The notes under the pieces are model-generated. The model saw only the letters and a list, made by a program, of their open reading frames with translations. It was not told the origin of the DNA and ran no database searches. DNA of 64,000 bases, taken from the NCBI RefSeq assembly GCF_900460315.1, contig NZ_UHIO01000001.1, positions 1,951,501 to 2,015,500 of the forward strand, read 5' to 3'. Shown here piece after piece: positions 1 to 8,931 of the stretch. The stretch comes from Veillonella criceti. GTDB lineage: Bacteria > Bacillota > Negativicutes > Veillonellales > Veillonellaceae. Positions within the stretch are counted from its first letter, which is position 1. Each line of letters opens with the position of its first letter. Position numbers and translations under genes: made by a program.

Positions 1-1
1 T

Positions 2-199
2 GCGTTTGAGCAAACGGTACAAACAATATTGAAAAATGAATCAACGATAAGAAATTCTCGCTTTGTTGTACTAGGTGGTCATGGATTTATGAAACAATGG
101 ATTCATGGATTACGGACAGCCGGTATAGAGGACGAACGAATATTTATTGATCGGTTAGATTCACAACGTAGTATATACTTCCCTGAAATAAGTCCCTAG
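2..199 (+). CDS. C-terminal fragment of a probable flavin/NAD(P) oxidoreductase
   Basis: This open frame enters from the left edge and stops with TAG at 197-199, leaving about 65 residues. The segment VVLGGHGFMKQWIHGLRTAG followed by IEDERIFIDRLDS resembles the end of ferredoxin-NADP-reductase-like NAD-binding domains. Those typically read CGPxxM, an amphipathic helix, then a Gly/Glu-rich turn and a final strand. The usual Cys-Gly-Pro is Gly-Gly-His here. It lies about 110 bases upstream of a siroheme reductase on the same strand, so it could be that enzyme's electron-donating partner. The family call is inferred from a short tail; the N-terminal part is outside the window. Confidence 0.5.
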   Translation, partial: AFEQTVQTILKNESTIRNSRFVVLGGHGFMKQWIHGLRTAGIEDERIFIDRLDSQRSIYFPEISP

Positions 200-307
200 C
201 ACGGCATTCAGTATTGACGCGGTTTAGGGGACGTGTTACGATTGAATAGTTGTATATCATCTTGATTGATATAAGTATGTCGTTACAAAGATTGAGAGGG
301 ACAAGTT

Positions 308-1876
308 ATGACATTTTTGACCAATGAGGTGAAGGAACGCCTCATTAAAGATTTACCAAGTTTTGCTAAAACGAGTGAACAATTCTTTAATAAAGAAATT
401 TCTGTTAATGATTATAAGGGCTTGTCTGGTCCTTTTGGTACTTATGCAGAACGTGGTGCTAATACGGCTATGTATCGTTTGCGTTTGCCAGGGGGGCGCA
501 TTACGCAACAACAATTAGCGTTCTTAGCAGATATGTTTACACGTTTTGAATTGCCACATCTTCATTTTACAACAGGCCAGTCTATCCAGATTCATGGCTT
601 ACAGGGACCACAAGTTGTTGAAATGTTTAGAGAATGCCATGCTCATGGCATCTATTCTCGTGGTGGTGGTGGTGACCATCCACGTAATATTGCCGCTAGT
701 CCTTTACGCGGTGTAGTTGCTGGTGAACCATTTGATATTACACCATATGTACAAATTGCGAGTGAATATATTCTTACATTGATTCCTGATTTTAAAATGC
801 CTCGTAAACTTAAAATCGCGTTTACCAATGGTCTTGAAAATAGTACCCATGTTACTTTTAAGGACTTAGGGTTCTGGGCACAAGCTGATGGTACTTTTAC
901 TGTGTATGCAGCTGGTGGCTTGGGTGGTAATCCCCGTAAGGGCATTTTATTAGCTGAAAAGGTAGATCCTGCTGAGATTTTATACTACATTAAAGCGATG
1001 GTTCGCACATTTATTGAAAATGCAGATTATAAAACACGCAGTAAGAACCGTACTCGTTACATGGTAGCGGATATGGGTGAAGATAAATTCCGTGAAACAT
1101 TTAATAAATTCTTAACGTTTGTAAAACGGACTGAAAATTTAAGTTTCGAATTGCCAGAAACAGCCATTACTAAAACAGGCACTGAACATTTGACAGACGA
1201 AGAGTTAGCTAAGGCTAATGGCTTAATTGGCGAACAAGTACAAGATGGTTTATACTACGTGTATTATCATCCAGTAGGTGGTCATGCACAACCGGTAGTG
1301 GCTCGTGATGTATTCCAATACGTAGGCTCCTTAGAAGGTGCTGAAGCCCGTATGACCAGTGAAGAAGGGACTTATTTTATTAATTTAACGGCTACGGAAG
1401 CACGTAAAGTGTACGAGTTAATTAAAGATGATAGTTCCACTTCTGAGTTTTCTGCTAGTGTATGTTGTGTAGGGGCTGCTAAATGTCAGGTCGGGTTCCA
1501 GAATTCTCAAGCAGCCTATAAGGATATTTTAGCGCATTTGGCGGCTGAAGGAATTGATGATAGCTTATTACCTAAGATTCATATGTCTGGTTGTCCATCT
1601 TCTTGTGGTACCCATCAAATTGGTACGCTTGGCTTACATGGCTTTGTTAAACAAGTAGACGGTAAACCACAGCCAGCATTTAACCTGTTCAAGGGCGGTA
1701 GTGATGCCTTAGGATTTGTTACGTTTGGTGAACCTTTAGGCGCGATTACTACAGCTGATTTACCAGCTTTTTTTGCTGACTTAGCCAATACCTTGAATAA
1801 AGCAGGTCAACCTTATGATACATGGATTAAAGATCATAGTGATGACTTTGAAACGCTAGCTAAAAAATATATCTAA
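308..1876 (+). CDS. siroheme- and 4Fe-4S-dependent sulfite/nitrite reductase hemoprotein
   Basis: A 522-residue protein of the nitrite/sulfite reductase family, which performs six-electron reduction of sulfite to sulfide or nitrite to ammonia. An N-terminal ferredoxin-like half-domain spans about residues 40-105. The cofactor motif is complete: CVGAAKC has Cys387 and Cys393 (C-x5-C), and CPSSC has Cys429 and Cys433 (C-x3-C). These ligate the 4Fe-4S cluster and siroheme. The ATG at 308 follows a GAGAGGG ribosome site. The length fits a single-polypeptide ferredoxin-type enzyme. Sulfite and nitrite cannot be told apart from the sequence alone. A probable flavin reductase lies just upstream. Confidence 0.85.
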   Translation: MTFLTNEVKERLIKDLPSFAKTSEQFFNKEISVNDYKGLSGPFGTYAERGANTAMYRLRLPGGRITQQQLAFLADMFTRFELPHLHFTTGQSIQIHGLQGPQVVEMFRECHAHGIYSRGGGGDHPRNIAASPLRGVVAGEPFDITPYVQIASEYILTLIPDFKMPRKLKIAFTNGLENSTHVTFKDLGFWAQADGTFTVYAAGGLGGNPRKGILLAEKVDPAEILYYIKAMVRTFIENADYKTRSKNRTRYMVADMGEDKFRETFNKFLTFVKRTENLSFELPETAITKTGTEHLTDEELAKANGLIGEQVQDGLYYVYYHPVGGHAQPVVARDVFQYVGSLEGAEARMTSEEGTYFINLTATEARKVYELIKDDSSTSEFSASVCCVGAAKCQVGFQNSQAAYKDILAHLAAEGIDDSLLPKIHMSGCPSSCGTHQIGTLGLHGFVKQVDGKPQPAFNLFKGGSDALGFVTFGEPLGAITTADLPAFFADLANTLNKAGQPYDTWIKDHSDDFETLAKKYI

Positions 1877-1934
1877 CGCTTTAAGGAGGATATAGAAGAT
1901 TCTTTCATAATTAAATATGTGAGTTAAGAAATAG

Positions 1935-1980
1935 ATAAGCCGTAGGCTACTAAAAGTTAGTAGACCTACGGCTTATTTTT
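1935..1980. terminator. intrinsic terminator between convergent genes
   Basis: A long hairpin has arms ATAAGCCGTAGG...ACTA and TAGT...CCTACGGCTTAT with a small internal mismatch, followed by TTTTTAG on the plus strand. The 5' side is A-rich, so it may also stop minus-strand transcription. It lies between the siroheme reductase gene and the end of the convergent aminotransferase gene. Confidence 0.8.
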
Positions 1981-2029
1981 AGTTATATATGGTATTTTAA
2001 GTAATGGCGGGCCTCATTGTAGGCTACGA

Positions 2030-3205
2030 TTATTGTTTGATTTCTGTTAAGAATTCTTTAATTCGTTTTAAGGCCTCTTTAATATTGGCTAAGGAGTTAG
2101 CATAAGCTACGCGGACGAAACCTTCACCACAGTCGCCAAAGGCATTACCTGGCACGATAGCGACATGTTTGGCAAAGAGAAGTTTTTCACAGAAAGTTTC
2201 AGAGTCAAAGCCTGTGGAACGAATATCAGGGAATACATAGAAGGCGCCTTCTGGTTCAAAGCAAGTAAGACCTAATTCATTAAAGGTATTCACTAAGAGA
2301 CGACGACGAATATCGTATTGATCACGCATGTACTCAATATCCTTATCGCCATTTTTAAGGGCTTCAATAGCGGCATATTGTGCAATGGATGGTGCACTCA
2401 TAATGCCATATTGATGAAGTTTAGTCATTTGTGCAATCACTTCTTTAGGGCCTACGGCAATGCCTAGACGCCAGCCTGTCATAGCGAATGCCTTAGAAAA
2501 ACCATTAATGACGATAGAGCGTTCCTTCATACCTGGAATAGAAGCAATTGTTACATGCGGTTGCGAACCATAGGTCAACTCACTATATAATTCATCAGAA
2601 ATGACAAATAAATTATGCTTTTCAATGACGTGAGCGATTTCTTCTAAATGTTCACGGCGCATAACGGCTCCGGTTGGATTATTAGGAAATGGGAGCACTA
2701 ATAGTTTAGTCCTTGGTGTAATATGTGCTTCTATATCAGCCGCAGTGAGGCGGAAGTTATTTTCTGCTTTAGTCTCAACTTGGACAGCCACGCCTTTAGC
2801 AACTTCTGTAAGTGGTGTATAACACACAAAGCTAGGTACGGGGATGAGGACTTCATCACCAGGATTAAGTAAACTACGTAGCGCCAAATCAATCGCTTCA
2901 GAGCCACCGACACTGACTAAAATATCAGTTGCAGGCGCATAGCTTACACCATATTTTCGTTCAAACCACCGACTGATTTCTTCTCGAAGATCAGCAAAAC
3001 CCCGATTGGGAGAATACCAAGTTTTACCTTTTTCTAAGGAATCAATACCTGCTTCGCGGATATGCCAAGGGGTAGAGAAGTCAGGTTCCCCAATGCTAAG
3101 TGAAATCACATCATCAATTTCACTGGCAATATCAAAAAAACGGCGAATACCGGAAGGTTTTACATTAGCTAATTCTTGATTTAAAAACTGATCATAATTA
3201 ATCAT
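2030..3205 (-). CDS. PLP-dependent class I/II aminotransferase (aspartate/aromatic type)
   Basis: A 391-residue fold-type I aminotransferase. Visible landmarks are the NPTG motif (about 176-179), DELY (204-207) and the Schiff-base lysine at about 238 in GFSKAFAMTGWRLG. These are typical of the PatA/AspC-like subgroup, which transfers amino groups between amino acids and 2-oxo acids. I chose the ATG at 3205 (protein MINYDQF), because an AAGGAG site lies 11 bases ahead. Longer in-frame starts would put the start on top of that site or deep inside the preceding gene. The start overlaps the Lrp-type regulator by 8 bases, so the two are translationally coupled. The exact substrate is unknown. Confidence 0.85.
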   Translation of the reverse strand: MINYDQFLNQELANVKPSGIRRFFDIASEIDDVISLSIGEPDFSTPWHIREAGIDSLEKGKTWYSPNRGFADLREEISRWFERKYGVSYAPATDILVSVGGSEAIDLALRSLLNPGDEVLIPVPSFVCYTPLTEVAKGVAVQVETKAENNFRLTAADIEAHITPRTKLLVLPFPNNPTGAVMRREHLEEIAHVIEKHNLFVISDELYSELTYGSQPHVTIASIPGMKERSIVINGFSKAFAMTGWRLGIAVGPKEVIAQMTKLHQYGIMSAPSIAQYAAIEALKNGDKDIEYMRDQYDIRRRLLVNTFNELGLTCFEPEGAFYVFPDIRSTGFDSETFCEKLLFAKHVAIVPGNAFGDCGEGFVRVAYANSLANIKEALKRIKEFLTEIKQ

Positions 3206-3710
3206 AGAACACATTGCTCCTTGTTTCTTTTTGTACCTCATCATGGTAAATTACGTTACGGTCTTTGTAACGGCTAAGAATGAAGTGTGTGCCCGTACCG
3301 CGTACCCCTTCGAGTGTAGATAGTCGACGAGCTACAAAAAGGGCAATATCACGCATACTTTTGCCTTGGATGATAACTGTTAAGTCATAGCCACCAGACA
3401 TGAGATAAACGCCTTCTACTTCTTCAAATTGCATAATACGGTGGGCTAATTTATCAAAGCCTTGTTCTGGTTCTGGCGTTACCTGTAATTGAATGAGAGC
3501 CGTGGCCTTATTAGCATCAATTGCTTCCCAGTCAATAACAGCTTGATACCCTTTGATGATACCTTGTGATTCTAAGGCGGCAATACGTTCAGATACCTCG
3601 GCTTCGGCTACACCTAGCATGGCGGCTAATTGGCCATGGGTTAAATTAGCATCCGCGGCCAAAAGGTCGAGTAGCTTTTTGTCAGTAGCAGTTACATTAG
3701 AATTACTCAT
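3198..3710 (-). CDS. Lrp/AsnC family transcriptional regulator
   Basis: A 170-residue regulator. The N-terminal winged helix-turn-helix (about residues 10-60, DKKLLDLLAADANLTHGQLA...) is followed by the ligand-binding RAM domain (about 70-155), including a segment VYLMSGGYDLTVIIQGKSM typical of AsnC-family proteins. The start ATG follows AAAGGAGACATTAATT. It is the first gene of a two-gene unit with an overlapping aminotransferase. In this arrangement, known in several Firmicutes, the regulator probably senses an amino acid handled by the enzyme. The C-terminal tail after about residue 150 is slightly longer than usual. Confidence 0.88.
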   Translation of the reverse strand: MSNSNVTATDKKLLDLLAADANLTHGQLAAMLGVAEAEVSERIAALESQGIIKGYQAVIDWEAIDANKATALIQLQVTPEPEQGFDKLAHRIMQFEEVEGVYLMSGGYDLTVIIQGKSMRDIALFVARRLSTLEGVRGTGTHFILSRYKDRNVIYHDEVQKETRSNVFYD

Positions 3711-3882
3711 AATTAATGTCTCCTTTCATCTATCGGAAGGGTGAAACCATCCGAGGTAGGTCGGTTAGTCCGACGATTCATATACTGTCTATTTTACCAC
3801 TCTTTGAAACTGAATAAAATAGTTGATTTAAATAAAATGCGTAAAAATTATAATTTAAATAACTTATATGCATATATAAAAC

Positions 3883-3928
3883 AAAGGCCCTTACCACTAG
3901 TTAATATAGTTAGTAGTAGGGGCCTTTA
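3883..3928 (-). terminator. intrinsic terminator of the rbs operon
   Basis: Inverted repeat AAAGGCCCTTACCACTA / TAGTAGTAGGGGCCTTT. Read on the minus strand it is followed by GTTTTATATAT. It lies about 40 bases past the rbsB stop codon and ends the ribose operon. It also faces the divergent promoter region of the Lrp regulator. Confidence 0.7.
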
Positions 3929-3969
3929 ATAGTTTCTATATGAGTTTCTATCAAATTTGTTGAAAAGTA

Positions 3970-4881
3970 TTATTGTTTAGTAACAACTTTTAATTCTACA
4001 GGAATTTTGCTGTCAACTTGTTCGCCTTTGATCACTTTAGCAGCAGTATCTACGGCAATTTTACCCATTAATTCAGGTTGTTGGGCAATCGTAGCTGCTA
4101 AGGTACCATCTTGTACAGCTTTTTGTGCATCTTCAGTGCCATCAAAACCTACGATAAATACTTGTTTACCAGCAGATTTAGCAGCTTGAATAGCACCAAG
4201 CGCCATTTCGTCATTGTGAGCGAAGATAGCTTTTACATCAGCGTTAGCTTGAAGAATGTTTGTGGATACGTTTAAGCCTTTAGTGCGGTCAAAATCAGCA
4301 CTTTGTTTAGCTACTACGTCTAAGGATTTATCAGCTACATTGTGGAAACCTTGACCACGTTCGCGTGTAGCCGATGCACCAGGGATACCTTCGATTTCAG
4401 CCACTTTAGCATTATTACCTAATTTATCAACGATTAATTGAGCAGCCATTTCGCCACCTTTTACATTGTCAGAAGCGATGTGGGCTACGACTTTACCATT
4501 ATCAGTAGAGCGGTCAACCGTAATAACAGGAATGTTTTTAGCATTGGCAGCTTCTACAGAAGTAGCGATAGCTGCGGAGTCAACAGGGTTAACGATTAAA
4601 ATGGATACACCACTTTCTAATAAATCAGCTACGTCATTAGCTTGTTTAGCTGGGTCATTTTGAGCGTCAACGATTTTAACTTTAAGACCTAATTCTTTAG
4701 CTTGTTTTTCAACACCATCTTTTAAAGATACAAAGAATGGGTTGTTTAAGGTAGAAACAGAGAAACCGATAGTACCTTGTTTTTTGTCGCCATCGCCACC
4801 GTTAGAAGAGCTGGAGCCACAGCCAGCGATTAAGCCAATCACTAGAACCATAGCAGCGATGATTGTTAATAATTTTTTCAT
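3970..4881 (-). CDS. rbsB: ribose ABC transporter, substrate-binding lipoprotein
   Basis: A 303-residue periplasmic-binding-protein-family receptor of the RbsB class (type I fold, sugar-binding). The N-terminus is a lipoprotein signal: a hydrophobic stretch ending LIAGC with the lipidated Cys at 21, then a Ser/Gly/Asp-rich linker. The mature part starts GTIGFSVSTLNNPFFVSLKDG, the usual RbsB opening. VGFDGTEDAQKAV and the C-terminal VELKVVTKQ also match the family. It captures ribose for the RbsC/RbsA transporter encoded just upstream. It is the last gene of rbsKDACB. Lipid anchoring suggests an inner-membrane tether in a diderm cell. Confidence 0.93.
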   Translation of the reverse strand: MKKLLTIIAAMVLVIGLIAGCGSSSSNGGDGDKKQGTIGFSVSTLNNPFFVSLKDGVEKQAKELGLKVKIVDAQNDPAKQANDVADLLESGVSILIVNPVDSAAIATSVEAANAKNIPVITVDRSTDNGKVVAHIASDNVKGGEMAAQLIVDKLGNNAKVAEIEGIPGASATRERGQGFHNVADKSLDVVAKQSADFDRTKGLNVSTNILQANADVKAIFAHNDEMALGAIQAAKSAGKQVFIVGFDGTEDAQKAVQDGTLAATIAQQPELMGKIAVDTAAKVIKGEQVDSKIPVELKVVTKQ

Positions 4882-4890
4882 TCTAACCTC

Positions 4891-5826
4891 CTACGCTTTT
4901 TTGCGGTCCCCAAGGACAGCAAGTAAAATTACAATACCTTTTACAATTTGTTGATAGAAACTGGAAACGTCGAGAATATTTAAACCATTATTTAAGGTAC
5001 CAATGATAAGGGCACCAATTAAAGTGCCAACGATGTGACCACGGCCACCAGCAAGGCTAGTACCACCAAGTACTACGGCTGCGATAGCATCGAGCTCATA
5101 GCCCATACCAGCAGTAGGTTGGGCCGAGTTAAGACGAGAGGTGATGATGGCCCCTGCAATAGCACTAAGCATACCTGTTAAGGCATAGGCAAAGATTTTT
5201 ACGCGATTAATCTTAATCCCTGCAATGTAACTGACTTTTTCACTACCACCAATAGCATAGGTTTGGCGACCTAGCGATGTTTTCTGTAAAATGAACCATA
5301 AAATGAGGAAGGATAAAAACATAGTGATAGCTGGGATTGGGAGTCCGGCTATATCGCCTTGTCCAAAAGCGTGGAACATAGGATCTGAAGTAAGACCACT
5401 AATAGGATTACCATCTGTGAAAACCAGCGTGGCCCCGCGGTAGATGGTCATCGTAGCCAAGGTGGCAATGAATGGAGCCACTTTGCCATATGCAATTACA
5501 ATACCATTGATACCCCCTAAGAGGATACCAACGCCAGCAGACGCTAAAATAGCCACTTCTGGATTCATACCATTGACGATAAAATTGGCCATAATAGCAC
5601 TTGATAAGGCTAAGATAGAACCAACCGATAAGTCAATACCGGCTGTTAAAATAACAAAGGTCATACCAAAGGCAATAATGGCATTGATAGATACTTGGCG
5701 TAATAAGTTACGCAAGTTAGAAAAATCTAAGAAGCTGTCATTAAGACTAGCAATGATAATAAATAACGCAATTAGACCGATGAGGGGGCCTAATTTTTTG
5801 ATTGTGTCTGTCATAGTTCGATTCAT
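4891..5826 (-). CDS. rbsC: ribose ABC transporter permease
   Basis: A 311-residue integral membrane protein of the BPD_transp_2 family, with about eight to ten hydrophobic segments. The family signature region reads GIDLSVGSILALSSAI (about residues 66-80), and GGTSLAGGRGHIVGTLIGALIIG lies near the C-terminus. It forms the ribose channel in the inner membrane with RbsA as ATPase. The ATG follows AGGAGGACAATA. It shares one base with the rbsA stop (TAATG), a tight coupling. Confidence 0.93.
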   Translation of the reverse strand: MNRTMTDTIKKLGPLIGLIALFIIIASLNDSFLDFSNLRNLLRQVSINAIIAFGMTFVILTAGIDLSVGSILALSSAIMANFIVNGMNPEVAILASAGVGILLGGINGIVIAYGKVAPFIATLATMTIYRGATLVFTDGNPISGLTSDPMFHAFGQGDIAGLPIPAITMFLSFLILWFILQKTSLGRQTYAIGGSEKVSYIAGIKINRVKIFAYALTGMLSAIAGAIITSRLNSAQPTAGMGYELDAIAAVVLGGTSLAGGRGHIVGTLIGALIIGTLNNGLNILDVSSFYQQIVKGIVILLAVLGDRKKA

Positions 5827-7307
5827 TATTGTCCTCCTGTAGCTAGGTTCATGATGGATTCTGGCGTTGCCGCTGCACGGTCTAAAATACCAGCTACGGC
5901 GCCTTCGTGAATAACCATGACCCGATCGCTCATACCTAATACTTCTGGTAGCTCTGAGGATACCATGATGATGGAGACCCCTTGGCTAGTTAATTCATTC
6001 ATTAAGTCATAAATATCTCGTTTGGCCCCGATGTCGATGCCTCGAGTAGGTTCATCCATGATGATGATAGAGGGGGAGAGGCCAATCCATTTGGCGATAA
6101 CGACTTTCTGTTGATTCCCACCAGACAGGGAGGAGGCTGGCAAATGAACCGATTGGGTTTTAACACCGAGTTTTTTGGATAAGGTGTCAGCAAACGTTAC
6201 GAGTTTATTTTTATTTAATACATGGGTAGGGCAGACTTGTTTTAGATTGGGTAAGGTAATATTTGTACCTATAGAAAAATCAAGAATTAAGCCTTCGCCT
6301 TTTCGGTCTTCTGTAATAAAAGCAATACCAGCTTTTATCGCGTCTTCTGGTTTTTTGAAATGAAGAGGTTGGCCGTTTAAGGTGATTTCACCGCCATCAT
6401 GAGAATCGATACCGAAAATGGCACGCATGATTTCAGTACGACCAGCGCCCATAAGACCAGCAACACCTAAGATTTCACCTTTTCGTAAATCAAAGGAAAT
6501 ATCATGTTTAAATTCTTTCGGTTTTAAATGATTGACCGTTAGAATCACATCTCCTGGAGTAGTTGTACGATCAGGATAGAACTCATCAATTGAGCGTCCT
6601 ACCATATCACGGACTACTTCATCGACTGTAGTATCTGTCACTGGTTTGGTGCTAATTGTATGACCATCGCGCATAACCGTAATGATGTCACATTCACTAA
6701 ATACTTCTTCCATACGATGAGAGATATAGACAATAGCTACGCCTTGTTCTTTTAATTGGCGCATCATGCGAAAGAGTGTGGCTGTTTCACGTTCTGTTAA
6801 TGCCGCAGATGGTTCATCCATGATAACGACTTTGGCATTGAGCATTAAAACACGTAAAATTTCCGCCATTTGCTGTTGGCCAACGGAACAAAGACCCGCT
6901 TCTTTAGTTAATGGCAGGTCAATTTTCATTTCTTCACATTTGGCTTTGGCTTCTTGTAGCATAGCCTGTTTATTAAGCATACCTAAGCCATTTGTTTTAG
7001 GCTGCATTAAGTACAGATTTTCTAGTAGGCTTAGATTAGGCCAAATATTTAATTCTTGATGAATGAAGGCAATGCCGTGCTTTTCCGCTTCACGAGGACT
7101 GCTATAGGTTGTATTTACACCATCGATGGTAACAGTGCCTGCATCAGCCTTATGAAGACCGGTCAGAATATTCATGAGGGTAGACTTACCAGCTCCATTT
7201 TCACCCATTAGGGCATGCACTTCACCGGCTTTTAAAGTGATATTAACATCTTTAAGTACCTGGTTAGTACCAAATGCTTTGGCAATGCCGGTCATTTTAA
7301 TTTCCAT
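5826..7307 (-). CDS. rbsA: ribose ABC transporter ATP-binding protein (two ABC domains)
   Basis: A 493-residue fused ATPase. Domain 1 has Walker A GENGAGKST, a degenerate signature SVGQQQMAE and Walker B VVIMDEPSAAL. Domain 2 has the altered Walker A GLMGAGRTE, a canonical signature LSGGNQQKV and Walker B IIIMDEPTRGID. This asymmetry between the two halves is normal for the RbsA/MglA/XylG class. It energises ribose import through RbsC. A 75-base gap separates it from rbsD, the only sizeable gap inside the operon. Confidence 0.94.
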   Translation of the reverse strand: MEIKMTGIAKAFGTNQVLKDVNITLKAGEVHALMGENGAGKSTLMNILTGLHKADAGTVTIDGVNTTYSSPREAEKHGIAFIHQELNIWPNLSLLENLYLMQPKTNGLGMLNKQAMLQEAKAKCEEMKIDLPLTKEAGLCSVGQQQMAEILRVLMLNAKVVIMDEPSAALTERETATLFRMMRQLKEQGVAIVYISHRMEEVFSECDIITVMRDGHTISTKPVTDTTVDEVVRDMVGRSIDEFYPDRTTTPGDVILTVNHLKPKEFKHDISFDLRKGEILGVAGLMGAGRTEIMRAIFGIDSHDGGEITLNGQPLHFKKPEDAIKAGIAFITEDRKGEGLILDFSIGTNITLPNLKQVCPTHVLNKNKLVTFADTLSKKLGVKTQSVHLPASSLSGGNQQKVVIAKWIGLSPSIIIMDEPTRGIDIGAKRDIYDLMNELTSQGVSIIMVSSELPEVLGMSDRVMVIHEGAVAGILDRAAATPESIMNLATGGQ

Positions 7308-7382
7308 TATAATCTCCTGCTTAGTTTATTTGTCTGGAATATAGACAGACATATGATTTGTAGTTGCTACATATGTATGTAA

Positions 7383-7796
7383 TTATTTTTCTTCATTAAA
7401 GATACAATCTGCTTGTAAAATTACATTGGCATACGGTGTAGTTTCACCTGTACGGATAATGCATTTACAGTGTTTAGTAGCTTCTTTAAATTCTTCATGG
7501 CTTGTTAAACGCCATGCGTAGCGATCTTCTGGATATAATTCTTGAAGAACGGCATAATTTCTAGGATTTTCCGTTTTTATAGGTTCGGCCACATGGATTG
7601 ATTCAGCTTGCATATGTTCTTTGAGCAGTCTTACGACTTGTTCAAAGCTAGGTGTACCAAAGGCCAGGGCTAAATCAATTTTTAAGACTCCCGTTGGTAC
7701 GGGAAGACCGCAGTCACCGATGCAAATAGTATCTGTATGACCTAAATCAGCTAATACTTTAGCAATATGACTGTTTAAAATACCACCTTTTTGCAT
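7383..7796 (-). CDS. rbsD: D-ribose pyranase
   Basis: A 137-residue RbsD/FucU family protein. It interconverts beta-pyranose and beta-furanose ribose, supplying the furanose form that ribokinase uses. The N-terminus MQKGGILNSHIAKVLADLGH with the catalytic-region His, and IGDCGLPVP, are the family hallmarks. The length matches the usual 130-140 residues. The start is one base beyond the rbsK stop (TAATATG), so the two are co-translated. Confidence 0.94.
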   Translation of the reverse strand: MQKGGILNSHIAKVLADLGHTDTICIGDCGLPVPTGVLKIDLALAFGTPSFEQVVRLLKEHMQAESIHVAEPIKTENPRNYAVLQELYPEDRYAWRLTSHEEFKEATKHCKCIIRTGETTPYANVILQADCIFNEEK

Positions 7797-7797
7797 A

Positions 7798-8688
7798 TTA
7801 GCTCCTTTCGGCGAGGAAGGCTGTTACTTCAGCTGCCGTTGGCATACCTTCTTGAGCGCCTAATTTTAAAATAGAAAGAGCAGCCGCTGCATTTCCATAG
7901 TGAACAGCTTCTTCAATGGTTTTATTATTAACAATGGCTGTCGCAAAGGCCCCATTGAAGGTATCGCCAGCACCCGTTGTATCTACAGGTGTTACTTTGA
8001 AACTACGCATGCGTCGCAATTCGCCATCTTGTGCGTAGGCAACCCCTTCACTGCCTAAGGTTACAATAATTTTACCTTCATTAGCTAAGATGATATCTTC
8101 CGTATTATTGGCTGGGTAGAGAGCAGCTAATTCATGTTCATTGGGGGTAATGTAAGTGGCATTCGTTAGCCATTGCGCTTCTAAATCAGCAGCTGGTGCT
8201 GGATTTAAAAGCACTTTAATACCGTTTTTAGCGCATTTTTCGGTAATATAACCGATTGTAGGTAATGGAATTTCATTTTGTACCATCACTAAATCAGCTT
8301 TTTCTATAGCGTCCCACGCTTTGTCGACAACGTCTTTTGAAACGTGTGCATTCGCACCGGATAATACAATGATGCTATTATCGCCTTCGGCTAGTGTAAT
8401 ATGAGCTGTGCCGCTATTTTCATTATCTAAAGTTATAAGATAATCGGTATTGATTTGGTAACGGTGTAAATTATCTTTAATCATTTGACCATAGGCATCA
8501 TTACCGATGCAACCAACCATAGTTACCTTGGCACCAAGTTTAGCCGCCGCAACGGCTTGGTTAGCCCCTTTACCACCAGGGGAAATATTTAAGCCTGTGC
8601 CTAAAATAGTTTCACCTGCAGCGGGACGCTTTGAGGCCAATACGGTAATATCTATATTACAACTGCCGATAACCACAATATTATTCAT
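7798..8688 (-). CDS. rbsK: ribokinase
   Basis: A 296-residue PfkB-family kinase that phosphorylates ribose to ribose 5-phosphate, feeding the pentose phosphate pool and PRPP. The N-terminal signature GGKGANQAVAAAKLGA and the C-terminal DTTGAGDTFNGAFA, holding the catalytic Asp and anion hole, are both intact. The ATG follows GGGAGGTTTCC. It is the first gene of the operon; no rbsR regulator gene lies next to it. Ribose 5-phosphate from this operon is also the precursor for the purine genes encoded a few kilobases away. Confidence 0.94.
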   Translation of the reverse strand: MNNIVVIGSCNIDITVLASKRPAAGETILGTGLNISPGGKGANQAVAAAKLGAKVTMVGCIGNDAYGQMIKDNLHRYQINTDYLITLDNENSGTAHITLAEGDNSIIVLSGANAHVSKDVVDKAWDAIEKADLVMVQNEIPLPTIGYITEKCAKNGIKVLLNPAPAADLEAQWLTNATYITPNEHELAALYPANNTEDIILANEGKIIVTLGSEGVAYAQDGELRRMRSFKVTPVDTTGAGDTFNGAFATAIVNNKTIEEAVHYGNAAAALSILKLGAQEGMPTAAEVTAFLAERS

Positions 8689-8722
8689 GGAAACCTCCCT
8701 AACGTTTAATGTGCATTTCTTT

Positions 8723-8783
8723 AGTATACACCAGATTTCTTTATTTTAATAGATAGTTTAATTCTTAATTTAGTATATACTAA
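8723..8783 (-). promoter_or_regulatory. candidate rbs promoter and palindromic operator
   Basis: On the minus strand a perfect 14-base palindrome TTAGTATATACTAA (8770-8783) lies upstream of a second half-copy, TATACTAAAG, at about 8723-8732. The half-copy sits where a TATACT -10 element for rbsK would be expected. Repetition of TATACTAA in the operator and over the -10 suggests a repressor site, but no regulator is identified. The promoter assignment is inference. Confidence 0.4.
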
Positions 8784-8931
8784 TTATTTGTGGTTGCCTA
8801 CTGTCAAAATACAATGACTAAAAATATATATGAAATATGGTAAAATTAGGAATTTTATTTTAAAATAGGTTGAAATTTTGATAAAATATAATATATCTAT
8901 TAGAAAAAACGTATTTTAAAGGAGGATTTGA

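Noticed and set aside
3741-3929. 62-codon open frame between the Lrp regulator and rbsB
   Set aside because: It passes through the rbs terminator hairpin, has no ribosome site and no recognisable sequence.
5444-5842. 132-codon plus-strand open frame inside rbsC
   Set aside because: Antisense shadow of rbsC; composition rich in Ile/Pro/Lys as expected of reversed membrane-protein codons.
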